From: Oscillibacter valericigenes
GTDB lineage: Bacteria; Bacillota; Clostridia; Oscillospirales; Oscillospiraceae
Assembly: GCF_021531315.1 (NCBI RefSeq)
Contig: NZ_JAFBIQ010000001.1
Coordinates: 186,001 to 250,000, forward strand
Direction: 5' to 3'
DNA length: 64,000 bases
Below the pieces are notes generated by a model. The model ran no database searches. It was not told where the DNA came from and worked only from the letters and a program-made list of their open reading frames with translations. Of this stretch, positions 1-8,404 are shown piece after piece; positions within the stretch are counted from its first letter, which is position 1, and every line of letters starts with the position of its first letter. Position numbers and translations under genes: made by a program.

Positions 1-543
1 GCCGAGCACATCCAGCAGCGCGGCTGTTGAGAGATGCTCCGGCAGCGCCAGCGCGCGCAGCAGAGCGGCGCGCTTCGTGCGGCTCCCCGGCCCGATCAGT
101 CCGAGGTCAAACAGGTCTGCGTGTGTGACGGATTTCCCCTTTACAGTCTTTTCTTCCCCTTCAAAAGTGGCGCCCGCCGTGCAGAGCGCATCAAGCAAAA
201 CTTCGGGGCGCATCCCCTCCACGCCGAGCTTGCCCTCCTTCCCCGCCGTGCGCTTGCGCCGCTCCTTGCCGTACACATCGGGGATATAGGCGTGGAGCAC
301 ACGCCCACTTTGAATCGCACCCTTGAGATGGTTGCGGATCACAAAGCCCGCGCCGTCCGAGTCGGTAAAGAGAATGATGCCGCGCGTTTCGGCGAGACGG
401 CGCAGCAGCGCCGTCCTCTCGCGGTCGTTGAAGATACCGAAGCCGCCCAGCTCGATGATGGAGGCATCCACGATCTGAGAGAGCGTGTTTTTGTCGTAGC
501 GGCCCTCGACCACGATGACCTCACGGATTTTTGGCTTTTCCAT
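1..543 (-). CDS. rnmV: Ribonuclease M5 (C-terminus cut by window edge)
   Basis: Toprim-domain endonuclease that matures the 5' end region of 5S rRNA precursors in Gram-positive bacteria. The start reads MEKPKIREVIVVEGRYDK. The Toprim glutamate is E13 in VVEGR, and the metal-binding aspartates are D61 and D63 in FTDSDGAG. A typical M5 linker (IPDVYGKERRKRTAGKEGK) follows. All 181 codons visible are open, and the family is only about 180-190 residues, so little is missing. It is the last visible gene of an operon running from the XRE gene through comEC and holA. Its ATG lies two bases after the holA stop codon, which suggests translational coupling. Identification is from motifs and is firm. 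Confidence 0.92.
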   Translation of the reverse strand, partial: MEKPKIREVIVVEGRYDKNTLSQIVDASIIELGGFGIFNDRERTALLRRLAETRGIILFTDSDGAGFVIRNHLKGAIQSGRVLHAYIPDVYGKERRKRTAGKEGKLGVEGMRPEVLLDALCTAGATFEGEEKTVKGKSVTHADLFDLGLIGPGSRTKRAALLRALALPEHLSTAALLDVLG

Positions 544-545
544 CG

Positions 546-1589
546 TCACACCCTCTGCGCAAGCTGCATGAGCAGCAGCTTCAGCTCGCCCTCGCGGTCG
601 ATGCCCTTCTCGCTTTTCATGCGGCGGTCGAGCCTCTGGCAGAGCAAAAGACTCTCCGCGCACCATTCATGCGTCGTTTTCTTCGCCGCGTCGAGCAGCA
701 GCCGCGCGGGATAGTCTGAGCGCATATTCCACAGGTCCATCAGCCAGAGCTTATCCTTGCCCGAATCGAGCGCAAGCCGCGCGGTGTAGAGCCGCCGCAG
801 TTCCTTGGAAATGACGCCGAGGATCATGATGGGCTCCTCCTGCTTTTTGAGAAGCTGACCCAAAAGCTCGCTCGCGCGGTCATAGTTGCCCTTGGTGACC
901 GCGCTCGTCATGTCGAACACCACCGCGTCGAGCACAGGATCGGCGACCGCGTTGATGTCCTCGACCGTTACGGTCCTTCCCTTGGCGTAGGCGCTGATCT
1001 TCTCGATCTCCGGCACAAGGCCGGTCATAAGGCTGCCGCAGGTGAACATCAAATGCTCCGCCGTGCGCGCGTCGATGTCGTGCCCCGCCGCGCGGAAGCG
1101 GCGGGCGATCCAGTTGATGAGGTCGCCCCGCTCCTGCGGCTCGAATTTGACCTCCTGCGCCCGCTCCGAGAGCGCGGCATAGAGCTTCTTGTAGGTCTTG
1201 TTCGGCTTGTATTCCAGAAGGTCGTAAACGAAGATCAGACAGCAGTATTCAGGGAAATCGTCCAGCAGAGCAATGAGTCTTGTCCGCTGCTCCTCGCCGA
1301 GCTTGTAGAGGTCGCAGTCCGTGACGACGATGAGCGTGCGCTCGGCCATCATCGGCATCGCCTCGGTCATCTCGCCAAGCTCCTCCATCGTCAGGCCCTT
1401 GCCCGCGACGCGGTGGAGATTGAACTCCTCAAAGCCCGCGGGGACAAGCTTTTTCTGCACCTCCTTGAGATAATACTCGCGCAGGTAGCTCTCCTCGCCG
1501 TAGAAAATATAGACCCGCCCGACCTCGCCCGCAGCAAGGTCGGCCTTCAGTTTCTGATAGCCCTTGGTTATTGTTTTCTTCTCCGCCAT
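546..1589 (-). CDS. holA: DNA polymerase III subunit delta
   Basis: Delta subunit of the clamp-loader complex, which opens the sliding clamp and loads it on DNA. The protein is 347 residues, normal for the family. The N-terminal part has the usual GRVYIFYGEESYL start, where delta keeps a degenerate nucleotide-binding fold, followed by VTDCDLYKL and the helical collar region with DPVLDAVVFDMTSAV. I chose the ATG at MAEKK. Four extra codons upstream are possible, but the conserved part begins after MAEKK. It lies 8 bases after the comEC stop, inside the XRE-comEC-holA-rnmV operon. The comEC-holA order is common in Firmicutes. Confidence 0.93.
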   Translation of the reverse strand: MAEKKTITKGYQKLKADLAAGEVGRVYIFYGEESYLREYYLKEVQKKLVPAGFEEFNLHRVAGKGLTMEELGEMTEAMPMMAERTLIVVTDCDLYKLGEEQRTRLIALLDDFPEYCCLIFVYDLLEYKPNKTYKKLYAALSERAQEVKFEPQERGDLINWIARRFRAAGHDIDARTAEHLMFTCGSLMTGLVPEIEKISAYAKGRTVTVEDINAVADPVLDAVVFDMTSAVTKGNYDRASELLGQLLKKQEEPIMILGVISKELRRLYTARLALDSGKDKLWLMDLWNMRSDYPARLLLDAAKKTTHEWCAESLLLCQRLDRRMKSEKGIDREGELKLLLMQLAQRV

Positions 1590-1597
1590 AGTCCGCC

Positions 1598-3844
1598 TCA
1601 ATTCACTGTGATATGGATATTTCCCTGCAAATCCGTCCGGTAGACCGAAACGCCCGCGTCGGTCAGGCGCAGCAGCGCGTCCCGCGTCGGATGTCCGTAG
1701 CTGTTGCTGCCCACGCTTACCACACCGACCTCCGGCATCACGGCGCTCAGCAGTTCTCCGCTCGTGGAGTAGCGCGAGCCGTGGTGGCCGACGAGCAGCA
1801 CCTCAATGTCCGGCAGCGGATAGCTGCTCACGAGCACGCGCTCGGTCCTGCTGTCCATGTCGCCGGTGATGAGCGTATCAAAGTCGCCCGCCGAGCAGAG
1901 GATCGTCAGCCCCAGCTCGTTTTCTCCGCCCTCGCCCACCGGCGGATAGAGCGTCAGTGCCGCCTTGCCGACAACGACCTGTGTTTCCGCAGTCACATAG
2001 CGGACCTCCACGCCGTAGCGCTCCGAGAGCGCGAGCACGGCGGTCTTTTCGCCGTTTTCCTCCGCAATGTTGGGCAGATACAGCGTATCCACGCCGACAC
2101 GCGCGAGCAGCAGGGCGAGTCCGTTGGCATGGTCGGCGTGATAGTGCGTGAGCACCACCGCGTCGAGCCGCCGTATCCCTGCGCTGAGAAAATAGTCCGC
2201 AGCGACATCGCCCGCGCTGATGTAGGAATTGCTGCTGCCGCAATCCACGAGCACACCATGGCGCTTGGAGAGCAGCGCGACGCTCTCGCCCTGTCCGACA
2301 TCGAGTGCCGTGACATGCAGGCTCCCGCGCTCAAATTGCAGCGCGTTGAAGCGCGCGGTCGCAAGGAGCATCGTCACCGCCAGCGCACCGGCGATCCACC
2401 AGCGGTACCGCCCCCGCCGCGCGATAGCGCAGACGGCAAAGAGCGCATAGACGTACACGAGCCACAGCACGGAGAGCGTGGTGTTGAAATAGAGCGCATG
2501 GAGCGGCAGATCCTCCAGCAGCCCTGAAATGAAGAGCACATAGCGCACACCGAGCGATACGAGTGGCACGAAGGCCGCGCCGAGCGCCGGAACGGCCATG
2601 CTCAGCAGCAATCCGAGCAGACCCGCGCCGAAGACAAGGCTCACCATCCACAGGCACAGGAGGTTGCTCAAAAGCGAAACGACGGAGAAGGAGCCGAAAT
2701 AATATGCCCCCAGCGGCGTAGAGAACGCCAGCGCACCGAGCGTCGTCGCAAACGAGGTCAGCACGAAGCGCACAAGGCGGCTCTCGGTGTGGATGGCTCC
2801 CGTCATCTTCGGTGTCAGCCACACAAGGCCCGCCACCGCCGAGAAGGAGAGCTGTAAGCTGATGCTCGCAATGGCGTAGGGATTTTTGAGCAAAATGAGC
2901 AGCAATGCAAGGCCGAGCGCCGTGGGCGGGTCCTTCTCCCGCCGAAAGAGCGGCGCAAGCTGTGTCATCGAGAGCATCACGCAGGCGCGCAGGATGCTCG
3001 GCGACGCGCCGACCGTCACCGCGTAGAGAAACAGCAGCGGGATCGTCACCGCGCAGCGTATGCGCCGATGCGACGCGCGCAGCAGCAGCTCGAGCAGCTC
3101 GACAAGGAACATACAGTGCAGGCCCGAGACGGCGGTGATGTGGTAGATGCCCGCCTCGCTCAGGTTCGACGAGTCCTCCACATCGAGATAGCGCTTGTCG
3201 CCGAGGAGCAGGGCGCGCAGAAAGCCGCCCTCCCGCTCGCCGTAGACCGCCTCGATCGTCTCTCCGAGCCTTTTGGCGATGCGCTGCGGCGCATAGCGCA
3301 GCGCACCAGCGTTTCCCGCCTCATGCGTCGGCTCTCCGCGGCTGTAAAGCAGCAGGTGGACGCCCTTGGCGGTGAAATTGCGGATGTGGCTGCCATCGTC
3401 CGACGGGTCGGCGGCGCTGTTGAAAAACACCGTATCCCGCACACGCTCGCCCGGCTCGAGGCCGAGCAGGCCGCGGCCGCCGTAGTAGACGGCTCGCCCA
3501 TGCAATCCGCGGTTCAAAATTCGCACCGTCGCCTTCGCGCCGTAATTGGTCTCCACCGCGTAGGTGCAAAGCTCCAACTCGACCTCATCGGTCTGTCCGA
3601 CAAGCGCCTCGTTCGGTGCGGCGATGAAATGCGCGTAAACGGCGCTCCAGCCGAAGGCGAACGCCATGCCCAGCGCGCACAAAAGCACGCGCCGCCGCAT
3701 TTCGCCGCGCAGAAAAAGACCGAGCGCGGCGAGCGAGAGCATGACGCCGGCGGCGAGCAGCCACAGCGTGGGCGCGAGCAGATACTGCGCCGCGGCGCAG
3801 CCGAGCGCGAAGGCGACGCAAACGCAGGCAAGCGGGCGCGTCAC
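1598..3844 (-). CDS. comEC: DNA internalization-related competence protein ComEC/Rec2
   Basis: Polytopic membrane channel that carries single-stranded DNA into the cell during natural transformation. The protein is 748 residues. The N-terminal part has membrane segments and an OB-like region. The ComEC competence domain follows, with LLGDKRYL and ITAVSGLHCMF. The C-terminal metallo-beta-lactamase domain has the metal motif THYHADHANG near residue 565 and LLVGHHGSRYS later. All core parts are present. The start is a GTG whose last bases overlap the stop codon of the upstream XRE gene (GTGA), so the two should be translationally coupled. No other com genes are in the window, so competence itself is not established. 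Confidence 0.93.
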   Translation of the reverse strand: MTRPLACVCVAFALGCAAAQYLLAPTLWLLAAGVMLSLAALGLFLRGEMRRRVLLCALGMAFAFGWSAVYAHFIAAPNEALVGQTDEVELELCTYAVETNYGAKATVRILNRGLHGRAVYYGGRGLLGLEPGERVRDTVFFNSAADPSDDGSHIRNFTAKGVHLLLYSRGEPTHEAGNAGALRYAPQRIAKRLGETIEAVYGEREGGFLRALLLGDKRYLDVEDSSNLSEAGIYHITAVSGLHCMFLVELLELLLRASHRRIRCAVTIPLLFLYAVTVGASPSILRACVMLSMTQLAPLFRREKDPPTALGLALLLILLKNPYAIASISLQLSFSAVAGLVWLTPKMTGAIHTESRLVRFVLTSFATTLGALAFSTPLGAYYFGSFSVVSLLSNLLCLWMVSLVFGAGLLGLLLSMAVPALGAAFVPLVSLGVRYVLFISGLLEDLPLHALYFNTTLSVLWLVYVYALFAVCAIARRGRYRWWIAGALAVTMLLATARFNALQFERGSLHVTALDVGQGESVALLSKRHGVLVDCGSSNSYISAGDVAADYFLSAGIRRLDAVVLTHYHADHANGLALLLARVGVDTLYLPNIAEENGEKTAVLALSERYGVEVRYVTAETQVVVGKAALTLYPPVGEGGENELGLTILCSAGDFDTLITGDMDSRTERVLVSSYPLPDIEVLLVGHHGSRYSTSGELLSAVMPEVGVVSVGSNSYGHPTRDALLRLTDAGVSVYRTDLQGNIHITVN

Positions 3845-4044
3845 GGCTCGTCCTTCAGTCCGAGCAGATAGTCGGTGCTGACGCCATAGTACTGCGCGAG
3901 CTTGACGACTGCCCAAACGGGAATCTCCCGCTCGCCCTTTTCATAACGCCAGTAGACATTGCGATTCATGTTGAGATATTCCGCAATTTCGATCTGCGTT
4001 TTGTCGTGGTCAACGCGCAAATCCTCCAGCCGTTTGAAGTACAT
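3841..4044 (-). CDS. Small XRE-family HTH transcriptional regulator
   Basis: A 67-residue protein that is almost only a helix-turn-helix of the Cro/CI (XRE) type. It reads KTQIEIAEYLNMNRNVYWRYEKGEREIP, interrupted here by no insertion, with the recognition helix around NRNVYWRYE, and ends YYGVSTDYLLGLKDEP. I chose the ATG at 4044, which has an AGGTG ribosome site. The TTG one codon earlier is less likely. It is the first gene of the comEC-holA-rnmV operon and overlaps comEC by four bases. Two CCATTTGG-centred dyads lie at its promoter, so autoregulation is likely. The regulated genes beyond its own operon are unknown. Confidence 0.85.
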   Translation of the reverse strand: MYFKRLEDLRVDHDKTQIEIAEYLNMNRNVYWRYEKGEREIPVWAVVKLAQYYGVSTDYLLGLKDEP

Positions 4045-4066
4045 CAAATCACCTCTGGATTCATGC

Positions 4067-4078
4067 TACCATTTGGTA
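4067..4078. promoter_or_regulatory. Perfect dyad TACCATTTGGTA, candidate XRE operator
   Basis: The 12-bp dyad has five-base arms TACCA and TGGTA around TT. It lies in the 5' leader of the XRE-comEC operon, between the promoter and the XRE start. The core CCATTTGG recurs at 4139-4148. Size and symmetry fit a Cro/CI-type operator. That the adjacent XRE protein binds it is inference. Confidence 0.5.
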
Positions 4079-4121
4079 ACATTCCCAAGTGATTCTTCAC
4101 CCATACGGTTGAATTTCACTT

Positions 4122-4150
4122 ATTATACGACAACAGCCGCCATTTGGCAA
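4122..4150 (-). promoter_or_regulatory. Promoter of the XRE-comEC-holA-rnmV operon
   Basis: On the minus strand the -35 is TTGCCA (4145-4150), then 17 bases, then -10 TATAAT (4122-4127). It lies about 80 bases upstream of the XRE start. The -35 overlaps the GCCATTTGGC dyad. Confidence 0.7.
4139..4148. promoter_or_regulatory. Dyad GCCATTTGGC overlapping the -35 box
   Basis: Ten-base dyad (GCCA-TT-TGGC) that shares the CCATTTGG core with the element at 4067-4078. It overlaps the -35 of the operon promoter, where a bound repressor would block RNA polymerase. Function is inferred from position and from the repeated core. Confidence 0.45.
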
Positions 4151-4215
4151 TGGCGGGATTTTGCACCGCGCGACAGCATGGAGGTGGGGGCTTCCATACC
4201 GATGCACTTTCGCAT

Positions 4216-4262
4216 TAAAGAGAGAAAAATGCCCAGCCATCTTTTCGGATGGCTGGGCATTT
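4216..4262 (-). terminator. Rho-independent terminator of rplS
   Basis: A perfect 13-bp stem (4229-4241 with 4248-4260) is followed on the minus strand by TTTTTCTCTCTTT. It lies about 50 bases after the rplS stop codon. Confidence 0.9.
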
Positions 4263-4309
4263 CGGCCGCTATCTCTAATGATATTGCCTTGATGGGATGC
4301 GCTTTGCTC

Positions 4310-4651
4310 TTACAGCTTCTCGCGGATCTTGGCAGCCTTACCAACGCGGTCACGCAGATAGTAGAGCTTCGCGCGGCGGACAAAGCCAGTGCGCACAGTC
4401 TCGATCTTCTCGATCGAGGGGGAGTGCAGCGGGAAAACCTTCTCGACGCCGACGCCATAGGCCAAACGGCGGACGGTGATGGTCTCCTCGATGCCGCCGT
4501 GCTTCTTGGCGATCACGATGCCCTCGAAGACCTGGATACGCTCGCGGGAGCCTTCCTTGATCTTGACGTGGACGCGGACGGTGTCGCCGACATTGGCAAC
4601 GGGCTTTTCAGCCTTCATCTGCTGGCTTTCGAGTTCCTTGATGAGATCCAT
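4310..4651 (-). CDS. rplS: 50S ribosomal protein L19
   Basis: L19 sits at the 30S-50S interface of the ribosome. The protein is 113 residues, normal length. Diagnostic stretches are [42 protein letters not shown] and the C-terminal [18 protein letters not shown]. It is a single-gene unit here, with a good promoter about 105 bases upstream, a structured leader and a strong terminator. The usual neighbours rimM and trmD are absent. AGGAGG lies just upstream of the ATG. Confidence 0.97.
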   Translation of the reverse strand: MDLIKELESQQMKAEKPVANVGDTVRVHVKIKEGSRERIQVFEGIVIAKKHGGIEETITVRRLAYGVGVEKVFPLHSPSIEKIETVRTGFVRRAKLYYLRDRVGKAAKIREKL

Positions 4652-4697
4652 GGATATATCCTCCTAATTTATAGGCGTTCATGACCGTTTTTCCATG

Positions 4698-4723
4698 GCG
4701 CATCGGGGTGCTTTCACCCGCGC
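4698..4723 (-). promoter_or_regulatory. Nested hairpin in the rplS leader (possible L19 leader)
   Basis: The roughly 100-base leader of rplS contains GCGC...GCGC enclosing GGTG-AAAG-CACC on the minus strand. An L19 leader family exists upstream of rplS in Firmicutes, thought to mediate autoregulation. I can see the hairpin but cannot confirm that it matches that family. Confidence 0.35.
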
Positions 4724-4755
4724 ACGGCAGAGGACCGCCCTTTTCAAGCTCGGAT

Positions 4756-4784
4756 AGAATATCACACTGTGCGGGGAAATGCAA
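4756..4784 (-). promoter_or_regulatory. Promoter of rplS
   Basis: Minus strand -35 TTGCAT (4779-4784), 17-base spacer, -10 TATTCT (4756-4761). It lies in the gap between the addA stop codon and rplS. Confidence 0.75.
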
Positions 4785-4837
4785 GCGTTTTTTGCATTTT
4801 TGCAAAGTTTTTTCGTGTTTTTCCGTCAAAGGCAGTT

Positions 4838-7800
4838 TTACAGTGTGATCTGCTCTCCCGCGCGGAGAAAATACAGCACCCTTTCCTTCACGGGCTTACC
4901 GATCACCTGCGAGAGCGCGAGCGAATAGGTCTCAAGCTGCGGCCGGTAGTGCTCCGCGCGGTCGGCGAGCGCGGTGGGCGCGACGCGGTCGGTCTTGAAG
5001 TCCACGATGACCAGCGCGCCGTCCTCCTCAAAAAAGCAGTCTGCCACGCCCTGCAAGAGAATTTCGTCCCCCGCCCTCGCGCCCGCCGCGAAGGTCTCCG
5101 CGTCCTGCAGCAGCGAAAAGCGATACTCCCTCTCGACATTTTTCCCCGCGCGGATGCGCGCGCAGAGCGGGCCTTGCAAAAAGCGCACCAGCGCGGATAT
5201 ATCCACCGCCTGCGCCTGCTCGTGTGTGAGCAAACGGCGCGTTGCCATGTCCGCAATGGCCGCGCAGACGCTTTCCTCGTCCGACGGGGTGGAAAAATCA
5301 AGGAATTGCAGCGCCGCGTGCATCGCGGTGCCCTGCTCGGCGGGCGTGAGCGCGCGCTCCGGCGACAAAAAACGCGGCTTTGCGAGGCTGCGCAGGCGCG
5401 GCGGCAGCGGCGCATTCTCCGCGATCTCCTCGTCGAGCGCGCGGCCCTTGAGCTGCGTCGCGGTCAGCTTGGCACTGAGCGTCGTTTCGAGCGCATAGGG
5501 ATACTGCCACTCCAGCGCCGCCGTATCAAGCGGCAGCTCGGGCGCGGTCTCCGCCGCGCTCTTCTCTGTCACACGCTCGGCAGGCGTGAAGTCGTAGCCG
5601 TTGTGGACCTCCACGCGCCACGGCGTATCGTTTGCCATGACCGTCGCCGCCTCCGCACCCGCCAAGGAGCGCAGCGGCTCGGCCTCCGGCCGGCAAAGGA
5701 GCGGCAATAAGATCCAGTCTGCCATGCACTTCTGCTCCTCCACCGTTTCCGGCCGCACAGGGCAGGAGGTCACGGCGCAGAGGTCGGCAAGGTGCTTGGC
5801 CGCGCCCGCGCGGGCGCAGACCATGACGAGCTTTTCCTTCGCGCGCGTCATGGCGACATACAGCACGCGCAACTCCTCCGCCTTGGCCTCGCGGCGCAGC
5901 TGCCGCTCGAGCGCGAGGCGCGCGACAGTGGGATATTTGATTGACCGCCTTGTGTCCACGCAGACCGCCCCGAGGCCATATTCCGGATGGACGAGCACAG
6001 AGCTTTGAAAATCCATGCGGCTGAATTGCCGCGCAAGGTCGGCGAGGATGACGACCGGAAATTCCAGTCCCTTCGACTTGTGGATGCTCATGATGCGCAC
6101 GCCCTGCGCAGCGTGCGTGGTCTGCGGTACGGGCGGCTCGCCGCCCTCAAGCAGCTCGCGCAGGCGCTTGACGAAGGCGAACAGCCCCCGCCCGCCGCTG
6201 CGCTCAAATTCCTCCGCGAGCGAGAAAAACGCCCGCAGATTTTCCCGCCGCGCATCGCCGCCGCGCATCGCGCCGAAGATGGCGGGGATGTGGCAGCGCT
6301 CATAGAGCGCCGCGACCAGCTCGGTGAGCGTGAGCGTCCGCGCGCTCTCGCGCAGCTCGCCCAGCAGCGTGAGGAACCGCGCGGCGTCCTCTCCCCCGTC
6401 GGCGCGGAGTGCGTCGTAGAAGTCGCCCGTCGGCGTCTTGGCGCGCAGCTCTGCGAGCCGATCTGGCGTAAAGCCGAACAGCGGAGAGCGCAGCACGGAG
6501 ATGAGCGGCACATCCTGACGCGGATTATCCAAAATCTCGAGCAGCGCGAAGGTCACGGCGACCTCCATCGTCTCGTAGAACCCGCCGTCGCTCTCGGCGG
6601 CGCAGTGCAGCCCCCGCGCCTCCAGCGCGCGTCGATATTCGGAAAGCCTCGTGCGGGGGCTGCGCATGAGGATCACAACATCCTCCTCGCGCACCGCTCG
6701 CGGCGCGCGCGTCTGATCGTCCTGCACGGTAAAGCCGTCGGCGATCAGCCTTTGGATGTAGTCCGCGACAAAGTTTGCCTCGGCATGGGCGGCGCGGAGC
6801 TTTTCCGCGTCGCTCTCCTGCGCGGACATCTCGACGAGGTGAAATTCCGTGCGGCACTCAGGGTTTTCGGGATAGCTCGCCCCAACATGCAGCGCCTCGT
6901 CCTCGCCGTAGTCCAGCTCGCCCATTTCCCGGGAAAGGACATTGGAGAAGACAAAATTCGCCGCGTCGAGAACCGTGTCGCGCGAGCGGAAGTTCTTGGA
7001 AAGCAGCAGCTTCGCGCTCTCGCCCTCCGCCGCGTCGGCGGCGTGCGGATAGCGCAGATAGTGGTCAAGGAAGATGCGCGGGTCGGCGAGCCGAAAGCGG
7101 TAGATGCTCTGCTTGACATCGCCGACGGTAAAGAGGTTTTTCCCCTCACGCGAAATGGCGGAGAAGATGCAGTTCTGCACCTCATTCGTATCCTGATACT
7201 CGTCCACCATGATCTCGCGGTAGCGCTGCGCGACGGTGCGCGCAAGGTCGGTCGGCTGTCCGTCCGCGCCCACGAGCAGCTCGATAGCCTCATGCTCCTG
7301 ATCAGAGAAGTCCGCCGCGTTGCGCCGCCGCTTTTCTTCCTGATGGGCGCGGGAGAAGTCCGCCGTCAGCTTTAAGAGCGCGAGCATGGCGGGCGCCATC
7401 GCGCGCAGGTCCTCCATCGCCTCAGCGGAGGTGACGGAGAATACCTCGTCAAAGTTCTTCGCCGTTTTTTTGCAGCCGTTCCACACGCCCTGCATCTTCG
7501 CCTTGAGCGCCTCGTCCTCGCACTTGCGCACCGGCGTCAGGCGCGGAAAGTCTACGCGGCGCTTTGCCGCCGCGTCCCAGTCCTCTTCCGCCTCGGCGGC
7601 GAGCAGCCCGAACTGCTCCGCCACGCCGAGAAAGAACGGCGCATACTTGTCCGCGATGGCCTTATCCGCCGCCATCTCCTCAGCCGCGCCGCGCAGCAGC
7701 GCGGCGCAGTGGAGCGCCTTGCGCCGCACCGTCGAAAGCAGCAGCTCGCCGTAGACCGTATCCTCTACGCGTGGCGGCAGGTCGTGCCAAAGCTGCTCCT

Positions 7801-8404
7801 GCGAAGCAAGCCAGCGGTCCATGTAGGGCTGAGCCTGCAGCTTTCCGTGCAGCTCAAGCACCAGCGCGCCGAGCGCGCGGTCATCCCGCCCCGCACCGAG
7901 GGTGTCGGCAAGAAGCGACGCGCCGTCGCCATCGCGCATGATTTCATAAAATTCGTCCAGCGTACGCGCGAGCACCCGCTCGCGCAGAAGCTGCGCCTCA
8001 TTTTCGTCTAGCACGCGGAAGTCCGGCCGCAGCACGTGACCGCGCGCGTCCTCGCGCAGCAGATGGCAATTCTCGCGCAAAAGCGCCGTGCAGAAGGCGT
8101 CTACGGTCTTGATGTCCGCGCGGTAAACGCGCAGCAGCTGGCGCTGTAAATGTGTGTTGGCGGGGTCCTCCCGCAGCTTTTCGCCGAGAACCTTGGCGAT
8201 CTTGCCGCGCAGCTCCGCCGCCGCGGCGCGGGTGTAGGTGATGATAAGGAAGTCGTCAAGGTTCGCCTCGCCGCTCTCAACATAGGAAAAGAGCCGCTCG
8301 ACGAGCACCTTCGTCTTGCCGCTGCCCGCCGCCGCGGACACCAGCAGGCTCCGCCCGCGGTTTTCCACCGCCGCCCTTTGCTCGGCGGTCAGAATGTCAG
8401 CCAT
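4838..8404 (-). CDS. addA: ATP-dependent helicase-nuclease subunit A (AddA)
   Basis: Catalytic helicase/nuclease subunit of AddAB, the Gram-positive counterpart of RecBCD for double-strand break repair and chi-dependent resection. The protein is 1,188 residues. The UvrD-type Walker A is AAAGSGKT (residues 24-31). Other helicase motifs include IMVDEYQDTNEVQ, TVGDVKQSIYRFR and VRIMSIHKSKGLEFPVV. The C-terminal RecB-family nuclease motif is IVDFKTDR near residue 1,130. The frame is open 249 bases further upstream, but homology begins at MADILTAEQ, and that start overlaps the end of addB by eight bases. It forms an operon with addB. Confidence 0.97.
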   Translation of the reverse strand: MADILTAEQRAAVENRGRSLLVSAAAGSGKTKVLVERLFSYVESGEANLDDFLIITYTRAAAAELRGKIAKVLGEKLREDPANTHLQRQLLRVYRADIKTVDAFCTALLRENCHLLREDARGHVLRPDFRVLDENEAQLLRERVLARTLDEFYEIMRDGDGASLLADTLGAGRDDRALGALVLELHGKLQAQPYMDRWLASQEQLWHDLPPRVEDTVYGELLLSTVRRKALHCAALLRGAAEEMAADKAIADKYAPFFLGVAEQFGLLAAEAEEDWDAAAKRRVDFPRLTPVRKCEDEALKAKMQGVWNGCKKTAKNFDEVFSVTSAEAMEDLRAMAPAMLALLKLTADFSRAHQEEKRRRNAADFSDQEHEAIELLVGADGQPTDLARTVAQRYREIMVDEYQDTNEVQNCIFSAISREGKNLFTVGDVKQSIYRFRLADPRIFLDHYLRYPHAADAAEGESAKLLLSKNFRSRDTVLDAANFVFSNVLSREMGELDYGEDEALHVGASYPENPECRTEFHLVEMSAQESDAEKLRAAHAEANFVADYIQRLIADGFTVQDDQTRAPRAVREEDVVILMRSPRTRLSEYRRALEARGLHCAAESDGGFYETMEVAVTFALLEILDNPRQDVPLISVLRSPLFGFTPDRLAELRAKTPTGDFYDALRADGGEDAARFLTLLGELRESARTLTLTELVAALYERCHIPAIFGAMRGGDARRENLRAFFSLAEEFERSGGRGLFAFVKRLRELLEGGEPPVPQTTHAAQGVRIMSIHKSKGLEFPVVILADLARQFSRMDFQSSVLVHPEYGLGAVCVDTRRSIKYPTVARLALERQLRREAKAEELRVLYVAMTRAKEKLVMVCARAGAAKHLADLCAVTSCPVRPETVEEQKCMADWILLPLLCRPEAEPLRSLAGAEAATVMANDTPWRVEVHNGYDFTPAERVTEKSAAETAPELPLDTAALEWQYPYALETTLSAKLTATQLKGRALDEEIAENAPLPPRLRSLAKPRFLSPERALTPAEQGTAMHAALQFLDFSTPSDEESVCAAIADMATRRLLTHEQAQAVDISALVRFLQGPLCARIRAGKNVEREYRFSLLQDAETFAAGARAGDEILLQGVADCFFEEDGALVIVDFKTDRVAPTALADRAEHYRPQLETYSLALSQVIGKPVKERVLYFLRAGEQITL

